The notes under the pieces are model-generated. The model did no database searches, was not told the DNA's origin, and worked only from the letters and a program-made list of their open reading frames with translations. From Pseudomonas sp. C2B4 (GTDB lineage Bacteria > Pseudomonadota > Gammaproteobacteria > Pseudomonadales > Pseudomonadaceae), in contig NZ_JABFMU010000017.1 in NCBI RefSeq assembly GCF_013359695.1, positions 1 to 64,000 of the forward strand: 64,000 bases of DNA, in the 5' to 3' direction. A program made the position numbers and the translations under genes. Within the stretch, counting starts at the first letter, position 1. Each line of letters opens with the position of its first letter. Of the stretch, positions 50,027 to 58,577 are shown piece by piece.

Positions 50027-51757
50027 TCAGGCCGCAAAGGCGCCGACACGCAGCCGGTCGTAGGCCTGCATTTCTTCGGCATCCAGCGGGATGATGTAAG
50101 GCTCGACGGCTTTCTTGAAGCTGGTCATCGAACCGTTTTCGTCCTTCTTCAGGTGGCAATGGCAGAACCAGTCACTGTCGTTGCGCTGCGGGTGATCGAC
50201 GCGATAGTGGTAAAGCCCCCAACGGCTTTCGGCGCGGAACAACGAGGCGCGGGCGGCCATTTCCGCGCAGTCGCGGATCATGCTCACTTCCATGGCGCGC
50301 ATCAGTTCGTGGGCGTTGTGGGCCTTGATCTGGTCGAGGTCGCGCTGGATGTCGCTGAAGCGTTGCAGGCCGATTTGCATCTTCTTCGTCACTTTCGGCG
50401 GTTGCAGGTAGTCGTTGACGAAGCGGCGTAGCTTGTACTCGACCTGGGCCGGTGGCAGGCCGTGTTCACGGTCCAGCGGAGCGTAGACCCGTTGTTTTTC
50501 GGTTTCGATCTGCCCGGCATCCAGCGCGGAAAACTCGCGCCCGGCGACAAAGTCCGCCGCGTTGGTGCCGGCAAACCAGCCATAGGTGAACGCGCCGAGC
50601 ATGTAGTTGTGTGGCACTGCGGCCATATCACCGGCCGAGTACAAACCCTTGACCGAGGTTTCGGCCTTCTCGTTGACCCACACTCCGGACGCCGAATGCC
50701 CGCTGCAAAAACCGATTTCCGAGATGTGCATCTCGACCATCTGCGTGCGGTAGTCAGTGCCGCGATTGGCATGAAACTGGCCGCGACTCGGGCGTTCGTT
50801 GCTGTGCAGGATCTCCTCGATGTTCTGGATGGTTTCCTCGGCCAGGTGATCGAGCTTGAGGAACACCGGGCCGTTGCCGCTTTCCAGTTCCTGGTGGAAC
50901 TCCCACATCATCTGGCCGCTCCAGTAGTCGCACTCGATGAAGCGCTCGCCCTTGTTGTTGGCGGTGTAGCCGCCCAACGGACCGGTGACATAGGCGCAGG
51001 CCGGGCCGTTGTAATCCTTGATCAGCGGGTTGATCTGGAAACACTCCAGGTTCGCCAGCTCGGCCCCGGCGTGATAGGCCATGGCGTAACCGTCGCCGGC
51101 ATTGGTCGGGTTTTCATAAGTGCCCATCAGGTAACCCGAGGACGGCAGGCCCAGACGCCCGGCGGCGCCGCAGGCGAGGATCACGGCCTTGGCCTTGATC
51201 ACGTGAAAGTCGGCAGTGCGGCAATCGAAGCCCATCACACCGTTGACCGCGCCCTCCTCGTCCTTGAGCAAACGGGTGCAGACCAGGCGATTGGTGATGC
51301 TGACCCGCGCCCGCTTCAACTGGCGGTACAGGACCTTCTTGATGTCGTGCCCTTCCGGCATCGGCAACACATAGGCGCCCATGTGGTGGACTTTCTTCAC
51401 CGCGTAGTCGCCGGTCTCGTCCTTCTCGAACTTCACGCCCCAGCGGTCCAGTTGCTCGATCGTCTCGAAGCTGTGGGTGGCATAGGCGTACACCGCAGCC
51501 TGATTGACGATGCCGTCGTTGGCGATGGTGATTTCCTTGGTGTATTGCTCGGGCGTCGAATGGCCCGGAATAATCGCGTTGTTCAGGCCATCCATGCCCA
51601 TGCTGATCGCGCCGCTGCGCTTGACGTTGGCCTTGTCGATCAACAGCACCCGCAGATCGCGGTTGCGTTCTTTGGCCTTGATCGCCGCCATGGGCCCGGC
51701 GGTGCCGCCGCCGATCACAACGATGTCGTATTCCTGCTCGAGCGTAGCGCGCGTCAT
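50027..51757 (-). CDS. AprA-like FAD-dependent oxidoreductase
   Basis: A 576-residue flavoprotein of the fumarate reductase/succinate dehydrogenase/APS reductase alpha group. The FAD-binding motif is IVVIGGGTAGPMAAIKA (about 12-28). Further landmarks are VILACGAAGRLGLP (about 193), NPTNAGDGYAMAYHAGAELANLECFQ (about 216-241), SGHSASGVWVN (about 353) and GLYSAGDMAAVPHNYMLGAFTYG (about 371-393). Overall it looks closest to AprA, including KDYNGPACAYV where AprA has a KDGYGPV-like segment, but the Arg I expect before that segment reads Leu. The reaction is unknown. Its ATG overlaps the GntR stop by 4 bases. Confidence 0.82.
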   Translation of the reverse strand: MTRATLEQEYDIVVIGGGTAGPMAAIKAKERNRDLRVLLIDKANVKRSGAISMGMDGLNNAIIPGHSTPEQYTKEITIANDGIVNQAAVYAYATHSFETIEQLDRWGVKFEKDETGDYAVKKVHHMGAYVLPMPEGHDIKKVLYRQLKRARVSITNRLVCTRLLKDEEGAVNGVMGFDCRTADFHVIKAKAVILACGAAGRLGLPSSGYLMGTYENPTNAGDGYAMAYHAGAELANLECFQINPLIKDYNGPACAYVTGPLGGYTANNKGERFIECDYWSGQMMWEFHQELESGNGPVFLKLDHLAEETIQNIEEILHSNERPSRGQFHANRGTDYRTQMVEMHISEIGFCSGHSASGVWVNEKAETSVKGLYSAGDMAAVPHNYMLGAFTYGWFAGTNAADFVAGREFSALDAGQIETEKQRVYAPLDREHGLPPAQVEYKLRRFVNDYLQPPKVTKKMQIGLQRFSDIQRDLDQIKAHNAHELMRAMEVSMIRDCAEMAARASLFRAESRWGLYHYRVDHPQRNDSDWFCHCHLKKDENGSMTSFKKAVEPYIIPLDAEEMQAYDRLRVGAFAA

Positions 51758-52506
51758 GCCTGATCCCCTTTTTGCCGGTCGATCCGCAGGCGGTACTGAA
51801 AGGCATCGCCACGGTAGTAAAGGTGTTCGAAGTCCAGCGGTTGGCCGGCGGCATCGTGGGTCAGACGCTCGATGCGCATGATCGGCGAGCCGGCTTCGAC
51901 GTTCAGCGCCTGGGTCAGATCGCTGTCGGCCAGCACCGCGTCGATGGCCAGGTCGGCATGACCAAGCGCCAGGCCGCAGTCGTTTTCCAGGATCAAGAAG
52001 ATGTCGCGGGTCACCAGGTCTGCTTTCTCCAGACGCTCGCCAATGGCTTTGGGCAGGTAGGTGATTTCGAGCGAGATCGGCTCGCGGTTGATCAAGCGCA
52101 CTCGCTTGATCTGCGCCACCGTCTCGCCTTCAGCCACCTGCAAACGCTCAGCGACCAGCTTGTCGGCGGGGATGAACTTGAAGCTGCGCAGGCGGTTGAT
52201 CACCTCGTAGCCGCGACCGGTCATGGACTCGGCCAGGCCTTGCAGGGTGCTGACGTTCTGAAAGGTCTTGGGTTTGGCGACAAAGGTGCCCTTGCCGTGG
52301 ATCTTGAAGATCAGCCCTTCCTTTTGCAGATCGCCGAGGGCCTGGCGCACGGTGATGCGGCTGACCTTGAACAGCGCGCCAAGCTCGCTTTCGGAAGGCA
52401 TCTGGCTGTCTTGCGGGTATTCGCCGTCGAGGATGCGGGCGCGCAGCACGTCGCGAAGCTGAGTGTGTAGCGGAACGCTACTGAGAGAGAGAACGTTATC
52501 GGTCAT
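51754..52506 (-). CDS. GntR-family regulator, UTRA (HutC) subfamily
   Basis: A 250-residue repressor. The winged HTH covers about 10-72 (LHTQLRDVLRARILDGEYPQDSQMPSESELGALFKVSRITVRQALGDLQKEGLI), followed by a UTRA effector domain (IKRVRLINREPISLEITYLP, PIMRIERLTHDAAGQPLDFEHLYYRGDAFQYR). ATG 52506 (MTDNVLSL) was chosen because ATG 52524 lies within the upstream palindrome. It is the first gene of the AprBA-like/ABC cluster, so it probably autoregulates the cluster in response to the imported substrate. Confidence 0.9.
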   Translation of the reverse strand: MTDNVLSLSSVPLHTQLRDVLRARILDGEYPQDSQMPSESELGALFKVSRITVRQALGDLQKEGLIFKIHGKGTFVAKPKTFQNVSTLQGLAESMTGRGYEVINRLRSFKFIPADKLVAERLQVAEGETVAQIKRVRLINREPISLEITYLPKAIGERLEKADLVTRDIFLILENDCGLALGHADLAIDAVLADSDLTQALNVEAGSPIMRIERLTHDAAGQPLDFEHLYYRGDAFQYRLRIDRQKGDQA

Positions 52507-52519
52507 CAGAGAATCACTT

Positions 52520-52537
52520 GTCATAACGAGTTATGAC
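52520..52537. promoter_or_regulatory. putative GntR (UTRA) operator
   Basis: Near-perfect palindrome GTCATAACGAGTTATGAC (8-base arms fully complementary, 2-base centre), 14 bases upstream of the GntR start. This is the expected place and size for an autorepression site. Confidence 0.7.
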
Positions 52538-52611
52538 GTGATCTTAAAGTTCTAATGACTGGCTTGAGAAATACTGTTTGAGCATAAGGTTAGATGCGCA
52601 GTGCTTTTCCC

Positions 52612-52701
52612 TGTGGGAGCGAGCCTGCTCGCGAAAGCGTCAGTACAGCCGACATCGATGCTGGCTGACACTACGCCTTCGCGAGCAGGCTCGCTCCCAC
52701 A
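52612..52701. repeat. REPIN
   Basis: Inverted pair of TGTGGGAGCGAGCCTGCTCG REPs immediately after the Gfo/Idh/MocA gene stop. Confidence 0.92.
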
Positions 52702-52706
52702 ACGGT

Positions 52707-53681
52707 TCAGTGTCGTTTGAGGATTTGATCCATCACCCAATCGGTTTTCAGTGCTTCTTCGGCCACCGCCGGATGCCGCGCCTCACCACGAATATGGGCG
52801 TTCATGCCCAGCACGTGATGCCACTGGATGTGCTCATGATGCTCGATGGTCAGGCTGAGATGTTCATCTGCATGCAGCTCGACCGGATGCTCGTCGAACA
52901 CCGAAAAACTGATCCGCCCCTTGCTGCCAATCACCTCGACCCGATCTTCGCGACGGTCGGAGACAAAGTTCCAGCAGCCCATGCCCAACGCCCCACTGGC
53001 AAACCGCCAACTGGCACTGACGGCATCTTCGGCGGCATACAAGCCGGCCTGCCGCGCAGTGAATCCGGCAACTTCGACGATATCCCCGAGCAAATACTGG
53101 AACAGGTCAAAGCCATGGCTGGCGAGATCGGCGAAGTAACCGCCGCCGGCAATCGCTGGATCGGTTCGCCAGTTAGCCGTACCGCCGAGGTCGGTCGCGG
53201 ACGGGGCTTTGGTCAACGTCCAGTTCAGGTGCCGGACCTCGCCGATCCGCCCCTGCTCCAGCCACTGCCGCACCTGCTGGAAACGCGGCAGCGAACGCCG
53301 GTAATAGGAAACGAACAGGTGCAGCCCCGCATCGGCGAAGGCCTTTTGCATCTCGCGACTTTGCCCGGCGTTCAGCGACATCGGTTTTTCGACACAGCAA
53401 TGCTTGCCGGCGGCGGCCACCTTCAGGGCGTAAGCGTGGTGACTGTCGGGGGGCGTGGCGATGTACACCGCGTCGATTTCAGGATCGTTGATCAAGGCGT
53501 CGACATCGGCATGAACCCGGGCGATGCCATGGCGCGCGGCATAATCCCTGGCCGCTTCCTGGCGTCGCCCCATCACCGCCACCAGCGCCGAGCCTGACGC
53601 CTTGTAGAAGGCCGGCCCGCTCTTGCGCTCGGCAACGCTGCCGCAACCGATCATGCCCCACCGCACCATGCTCATCGTCAT
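52707..53681 (-). CDS. Gfo/Idh/MocA family oxidoreductase
   Basis: A 324-residue NAD(P)-dependent dehydrogenase of sugar or inositol-like substrates. The Rossmann motif is WGMIGCGSVAERKSGPAF (about 8-25), with DAVYIATPPDSHHAYALKVAAAGKHCCVEKPMS (about 75-107) holding the EKP signature, and a C-terminal alpha/beta domain. Three close ATGs (53681, 53675, 53669) are possible; the first is used because it is nearest the peroxidase stop, 2 bases away, and none has a clear ribosome-binding site. The substrate is unknown. Confidence 0.85.
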   Translation of the reverse strand: MTMSMVRWGMIGCGSVAERKSGPAFYKASGSALVAVMGRRQEAARDYAARHGIARVHADVDALINDPEIDAVYIATPPDSHHAYALKVAAAGKHCCVEKPMSLNAGQSREMQKAFADAGLHLFVSYYRRSLPRFQQVRQWLEQGRIGEVRHLNWTLTKAPSATDLGGTANWRTDPAIAGGGYFADLASHGFDLFQYLLGDIVEVAGFTARQAGLYAAEDAVSASWRFASGALGMGCWNFVSDRREDRVEVIGSKGRISFSVFDEHPVELHADEHLSLTIEHHEHIQWHHVLGMNAHIRGEARHPAVAEEALKTDWVMDQILKRH

Positions 53682-53683
53682 GG

Positions 53684-54571
53684 TCAGGCGATGTTCAAGG
53701 CGCGCAGATCGAGGCGGCCGTCTTTCAGCGGCGGACACCAGTAGTAGCCGCCAGTGATCGGCCGGCTGATACGGTACAGGCCATCGGTGACACCGTCTTC
53801 CAGACCGCTCATGCGCCGCAACTGCACTTCGAAGGCATCGAGGGAGAAACCGAAGGCGAGGAACATCAGGCCGGCACGGTCGTCTTCGATCCACGGCATC
53901 GAACGGCGGACGATGAAGGCTTCAGGCGCGAAGCTTTCCTGGGCGGTGCGTTTGACGTGAGCGGAGATCGGCGCGTCATCGAGTTCTTCGTTGTCGCTCA
54001 GGCGACGGCCCATGATGTCGTCGGTTTCGTGGGAAGGCATGGCGTGGAAGCGCTTGAGGTCATGCTGCCATTGCTGGATCGCGGCAAAGCTGCCGCCGAC
54101 CATGCCCTCAACGCCCTCGCCTACCAGCGCCGCAGCCGCAGCGGCTTCGTCGCGAGGGTTCTCGGTGCCGTCTTCATAGCCGGTCAGGTCATGACCGTCG
54201 CGATGGCGGAAGCCTTCGGTCACTTGCACCAGGCGCAGGGCCGGGGCCAATGCGGCGGCAAACGCGTGGCTGCGATTGAGCAGTTCGCCACGGTCGGTAC
54301 CGTGCAGCCAGCACCACAACGCCTGTTGCGTCGACGGGTTGTCCACGCCCACGCCGGTCAGCGCCGGGAACGTCCGCAGCCCTTCGATGCTGCCATCGAG
54401 TGCCTTGACCAGGGATTCACCGAAACCGACCACCGCCGACTTGCCGTCCACCAGTTGCGTCAGTCTGTCGAGCGCGGCCGGCAGTTCGGCAACGGATTCG
54501 AGGGCGAAAAACATATGACGGGCTTGAGGCGGAACTGGAGTGGCGAGAATGCCTGGCTGGTAGTGACTCAT
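53684..54571 (-). CDS. DyP-type haem peroxidase
   Basis: A 295-residue dye-decolourising peroxidase, class B-like by size and lack of a Tat signal, so cytosolic. The haem-pocket motif LTGYEDGTENPRDEAA has the catalytic Asp. The proximal His is probably within WQHDLKRFHAMPSHETDDIMGR, and the distal Arg is in HVKRTA. The C-terminus GLMFLAFGFSLDAFEVQLRRMSG is typical. It is cotranscribed with the downstream Gfo/Idh/MocA gene, with only 2 bases between them; the functional link is unclear. Confidence 0.92.
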   Translation of the reverse strand: MSHYQPGILATPVPPQARHMFFALESVAELPAALDRLTQLVDGKSAVVGFGESLVKALDGSIEGLRTFPALTGVGVDNPSTQQALWCWLHGTDRGELLNRSHAFAAALAPALRLVQVTEGFRHRDGHDLTGYEDGTENPRDEAAAAAALVGEGVEGMVGGSFAAIQQWQHDLKRFHAMPSHETDDIMGRRLSDNEELDDAPISAHVKRTAQESFAPEAFIVRRSMPWIEDDRAGLMFLAFGFSLDAFEVQLRRMSGLEDGVTDGLYRISRPITGGYYWCPPLKDGRLDLRALNIA

Positions 54572-54902
54572 GTGAACTCCTTTAGAAAGAGCGCCAAGTT
54601 TAACCGCAGCACCGGCCGTTGTGTGCGCCGAGGGCCTAAGTTACGTTTCAACAACCGCGCAAAGCGGTCTACGCTTGAGACACAAGATCCAGACCCTCAA
54701 CCCCTCTATTCTGCCTATCGCCGCACGATTGACTGAAAAATCGATCTTCCGTTATGGAAATTAACTGTAGGAGCGAGCTCGCTCGCGAAAAATCCAATGA
54801 CACTGCGGGGCATCTGATTTTTACGCGTTATCGTTCACGACCTTCGCGAGCAGGCTCGCTCCCACAGGGGGCTTGGCTCGTCAACTCACACGGGGTAGCG
54901 AC
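54572..54902. other. intergenic region between divergent dyp and gapN
   Basis: 331 bases without a gene. It holds the leader of the peroxidase gene (AAAGGAG-like site), about 160 bases of non-repetitive sequence with no clear promoter, then the REPIN at 54766-54866 and the gapN leader. Confidence 0.6.
54766..54866. repeat. REPIN with divergent left arm
   Basis: The left arm TGTAGGAGCGAGCTCGCTCG differs from the right arm's GAGCCTGCTC core, so the two REPs belong to different variants. It lies 36 bases before gapN. Confidence 0.85.
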
Positions 54903-56525
54903 ATGAGCACAGATCTCCTTGGCAACCTGTTTCCCGAGGCCGGCAGCATCCCGGAAAAATACCGCCTGGACGGCCAGATCGAGCAGCGTGAATACCTGGT
55001 CGATGGTGTCCTGAAAACCTGGCCTGGCGCCCTCGCCACAGTGCGCAGCCCGGTGTACCTGAGCACCGCTGCGGGTGACGAGCAAGTGATCCTCGGCAGC
55101 ACGCCGCTGCTGGATGCCGACACAGCATTGACCGCCCTCGACGCCGCCGTCCGCGCTTACGACCGAGGCCAGGGCTTGTGGCCGACCATGCGCGTGGCCG
55201 AGCGCATTCATCATGTCGAAACCTTCCTGAAGCACATGCGCGAGCAGCGCGAGTCGGTGGTCAAGCTGCTGATGTGGGAAATCGGCAAAAACCTCAAGGA
55301 CTCGGAAAAAGAGTTCGATCGCACCTGCGATTACATCGTCGACACCATCAACGCCCTGAAAGAACTCGACCGCCGCTCCAGCCGCTTCGAACTGGAGCAG
55401 GACACCCTGGGCCAGATCCGTCGAGTGCCGATGGGCGTGGCGTTGTGCATGGGTCCGTACAACTACCCGTTGAACGAAACCTTCACCACGTTGATTCCGG
55501 CGCTGATCATGGGCAATACCGTGGTATTCAAACCGGCCAAGCTAGGCGTGCTGCTGATCCGTCCGCTGCTGGAGGCCTTCCGCGACAGCTTCCCGGCCGG
55601 GGTGATCAACGTGATCTACGGCAGCGGCCGCGAGACCGTCAGCGCACTGATGGCCAGCGGCAAGATCGATATCTTTGCGTTCATTGGCACCAACAAGGCG
55701 GCCAGTGACCTGAAGAAACTGCATCCGCGCCCTCACCGCCTGCGCGCGGCGCTGGGGCTGGATGCAAAGAACCCTGGCATCGTCCTGCCGGAGGTGGATC
55801 TGGACAATGCGGTGACTGAAGCGCTCACCGGCTCCCTGTCATTCAACGGCCAGCGCTGTACCGCATTGAAGATCCTGTTTGTCCACGAAGACGTGGTCGA
55901 CGCCTTCATCGAGAAATTCAACGCCAAACTGGCATCACTCAAACCCGGCATGCCGTGGGAAAGCGGCGTGGCGCTGACGCCGCTGCCGGAATCAGGCAAG
56001 GTCGATTACCTGCATTCGCTGGTGGCCGATGCCGTCAGCAAAGGCGCGAAAGTGGTCAATCCCAATGGCGGTGACGCCCGCGCGTCGTTCTACTACCCGG
56101 CGGTGCTGTACCCGGTCACCCCGCAGATGCGGGTCTACCAGGAAGAACAGTTCGGCCCGGTGGTGCCGATCGTGCCGTACCGCCACCTGGACACGGTGAT
56201 CGATTACGTCCTGGAGTCGGACTTCGGCCAGCAATTGAGCATCTTCGGCACCAACCCGGTAGCGGTCGGACGACTGGTGGACACGTTCGCCAACCAGGTG
56301 GGACGCATCAATCTCAACGCCCAGTGCCAGCGCGGCCCGGACACCTACCCGTTCAATGGCCGCAAGAACTCCGCCGAGGGCACCTTGTCGGTGCATGACG
56401 CCTTGCGGGTGTTTTCGATACGGACACTGGTAGCGACCAAATTCCAGGAAACCAACAAGGACCTGATCAGCGAGATCATCAGTGGGCGCAGTTCGAGCTT
56501 TTTGACCACTGATTACATCTTCTGA
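54903..56525 (+). CDS. gapN: NADP-dependent glyceraldehyde-3-phosphate dehydrogenase
   Basis: Non-phosphorylating GAPDH of the aldehyde dehydrogenase superfamily: oxidises glyceraldehyde-3-phosphate to 3-phosphoglycerate with NADPH formation in the cytosol. 540 residues. Motifs are GVALCMGPYNYPLNETFTTLIPALIMGNTVVFKPA (about 179-213), the glycine motif AFIGTNKAASDL (about 259) and the catalytic Cys in SFNGQRCTALK (about 319). It is longer than Gram-positive GapN (about 475), as usual for the pseudomonad form. The start after GGGGTAGCGAC gives MSTDLLGNLFP. Confidence 0.9.
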   Translation: MSTDLLGNLFPEAGSIPEKYRLDGQIEQREYLVDGVLKTWPGALATVRSPVYLSTAAGDEQVILGSTPLLDADTALTALDAAVRAYDRGQGLWPTMRVAERIHHVETFLKHMREQRESVVKLLMWEIGKNLKDSEKEFDRTCDYIVDTINALKELDRRSSRFELEQDTLGQIRRVPMGVALCMGPYNYPLNETFTTLIPALIMGNTVVFKPAKLGVLLIRPLLEAFRDSFPAGVINVIYGSGRETVSALMASGKIDIFAFIGTNKAASDLKKLHPRPHRLRAALGLDAKNPGIVLPEVDLDNAVTEALTGSLSFNGQRCTALKILFVHEDVVDAFIEKFNAKLASLKPGMPWESGVALTPLPESGKVDYLHSLVADAVSKGAKVVNPNGGDARASFYYPAVLYPVTPQMRVYQEEQFGPVVPIVPYRHLDTVIDYVLESDFGQQLSIFGTNPVAVGRLVDTFANQVGRINLNAQCQRGPDTYPFNGRKNSAEGTLSVHDALRVFSIRTLVATKFQETNKDLISEIISGRSSSFLTTDYIF

Positions 56526-56679
56526 GCAGGGCTGAAAAACCTGTAAAGGCATTACGGCTGATCAGGCAGTCTATTGCAGGATGAATCACCGCATGAGTTT
56601 GCAGACCTCATGCGGTTTCGCCTTTTCCCACGGTTGTTCAACCAGCATGTTGTTTTTCACGCTCTATCTATCAACCGAA

Positions 56680-58206
56680 TCAGGTCCGTTCGATTGTCAG
56701 CGCAACATTCCCCCGGTTATTGCCATAGCAATTCCACGCATCGTTGGCATAGGCATAGAAATAACCGGAGCGCTTCGGCGTGTATTGGCACCCTTCGCCA
56801 ATCAAAAATGTCTCGGGTGGGATTAACTGCGCTTTATCATCGACACCCTTACTGTTGGCGATACAACCAATCAAACTGAACCACTGAAACGCTTCATGGC
56901 GCTTGGTGAACTGAAACTCAGCCGAGTTATTGCCGGACAGCGACTTGAACGCCGTCTCGATTTTACCCAGCGCACTGGCCAGGAGCTGGACGGTTTCGCC
57001 TGGATGGAATTTTCCATCATCCGTACCGCCCGGGCCACAGGCAATGGAAGCGTCCATCCACTCACCAGAAGCGCTGAACCTGTAAGTCACGCCCTGCTCC
57101 AGCCATAACCCGGTTTCGTTCCAAGGGTTGCGTGCGGAAATATCCAGCGTTGCGAACGAAGCCGGTTGAACATCCAGCGTGCGCCTGTAAGGGCATTGAC
57201 TAATGGGCGGTGTTTTGTGCCTGCTTATCGCAGAGCTATGCAATTGAACTCTATCGGAAAGGATTGGAATGCTGCGAGGTTGTGTTGGCAACATCGCGAA
57301 AACACCATTGCATGAATCATGCATCGTATCGTTATAGTTAGGCTTGATCTGCTTGAGCATTTCATCATCGAATCGAAGGCCGCACCTTGCAGCTTCTTCA
57401 ATCATCCATTTAAGCGCACCGTCGGCTAGCCCGCACTCACGATACCCCCCTCCAACGTCCGCATGCACGCCTGGAAACCACACCTGCTTCACATCCTGTG
57501 CGACGTCGTAATCGGTCCACAACGTCGGTTGAAAGGTCGCGCGCAATTCGTCCATCGCAATGGCATGTCGCGCAGTGAGCACGGACTTGTTAAGGGTCGT
57601 ATCGTGAAAGGTATAGTCCTTGCGACTATCCAACAAATTGAGGAGCGCCATATCATCAGGAATACCCAAGGCACCCACCGTGTCCCAAACGCCTATAAAT
57701 CGTATTTTTATGTCCTGCCCAAGAGCATTGTGATATTTCCACCCCTTGGACTTCCGATCCTTACGAGGGTCTTTTTTGCCCCTGTAACATTGAAGTAGAT
57801 ATTCGATCCGTTCCCAGACGACGGCGGGGGGCAAGTCTTTGATTTCCAGCAGTCCACACCGAGTTATAAAACCGGACAAGCTGCGAACGGTATAGGCGCC
57901 TCGACTGAATCCGAATAAAAATATCTGATCATCGTTCTTCAGATCAAAGTTATAACACAGCCGTTGGTAGGCACTCATGATGTTCTTATCAAGCCCTTCA
58001 CCCGCACCACCACCCAGCAACTTCTCCCACCAGTTACCATCCGTCCCTACACCGGGATGGTAATATTTATTCTGTTTGCCTCCCTGCTCGTCTATATCGT
58101 CAATTGCATTGTATATTCGGACAACATTGGTGGGCGCCGGGATACCGTGCTCCCTTTGATCTGGGGTATTCCAGGTACCATCGCAGCAGATAACAAGATT
58201 AGACAC
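56680..58206 (-). CDS. DUF2235 hydrolase with LecA-like C-terminal domain
   Basis: A 508-residue protein. The first 330 residues form a DUF2235 alpha/beta hydrolase, the fold of several type VI secretion phospholipase effectors: LVICCDGTWNTP (4-15), nucleophile Ser101 in FGFSRGAYTVRSL, Asp175 in VWDTVGALG and His248 in FPGVHADVGGGY complete the triad. Residues about 350-508 resemble the galactose lectin LecA (PA-IL): GVTYRFSASGEWMD, WFSLIGCIAN and YANDAWNCYGNNRG, which keeps the Asp/Asn/Asn calcium ligand pattern. No VgrG, PAAR, chaperone or obvious immunity gene is adjacent, and no signal peptide is present. Base composition is lower in GC than that of its neighbours. Confidence 0.8.
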   Translation of the reverse strand: MSNLVICCDGTWNTPDQREHGIPAPTNVVRIYNAIDDIDEQGGKQNKYYHPGVGTDGNWWEKLLGGGAGEGLDKNIMSAYQRLCYNFDLKNDDQIFLFGFSRGAYTVRSLSGFITRCGLLEIKDLPPAVVWERIEYLLQCYRGKKDPRKDRKSKGWKYHNALGQDIKIRFIGVWDTVGALGIPDDMALLNLLDSRKDYTFHDTTLNKSVLTARHAIAMDELRATFQPTLWTDYDVAQDVKQVWFPGVHADVGGGYRECGLADGALKWMIEEAARCGLRFDDEMLKQIKPNYNDTMHDSCNGVFAMLPTQPRSIPILSDRVQLHSSAISRHKTPPISQCPYRRTLDVQPASFATLDISARNPWNETGLWLEQGVTYRFSASGEWMDASIACGPGGTDDGKFHPGETVQLLASALGKIETAFKSLSGNNSAEFQFTKRHEAFQWFSLIGCIANSKGVDDKAQLIPPETFLIGEGCQYTPKRSGYFYAYANDAWNCYGNNRGNVALTIERT

Positions 58207-58577
58207 GACACACCTCCGTGGCAGTGTCCCTGCCCCGAGCCCTTTCGCGGATAGGAAACCCTAACAACGATATTTAGCAGAGATACTGACGCGGGACGGA
58301 ATTTCCTTAATAACATTCCGCGCTTAAGTTAATTCACTTGAGTAACCGCTTTCACTTTCGTTATCACAGCAGTATCAAACTAAAAACACTCAATCCAGCA
58401 AGCCTATTGTTAACATCCGTCTTAGGCTTTTAAGGGCTTTCGTGGCGGGCTTAACAAGACTACGCCGTGGGTCTTATTGACTCCACCAAGGGGAAATATC
58501 CCAATAGGCACAATTGACGAGATGCAACAGCGCTCATTCAAAACCGTGTCGAGCGCTGATGCATCCAACTACCTTTA
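58207..58577. other. AT-rich gene-free gap
   Basis: 371 bases, locally near 38% GC (58321-58440) against about 60% in neighbouring genes. No convincing coding frame, tRNA or REP is seen. It contains the promoter side of the DUF2235 gene and the 3' side of the DMT transporter. Together with the DUF2235 gene it may be a transferred segment. Confidence 0.55.
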
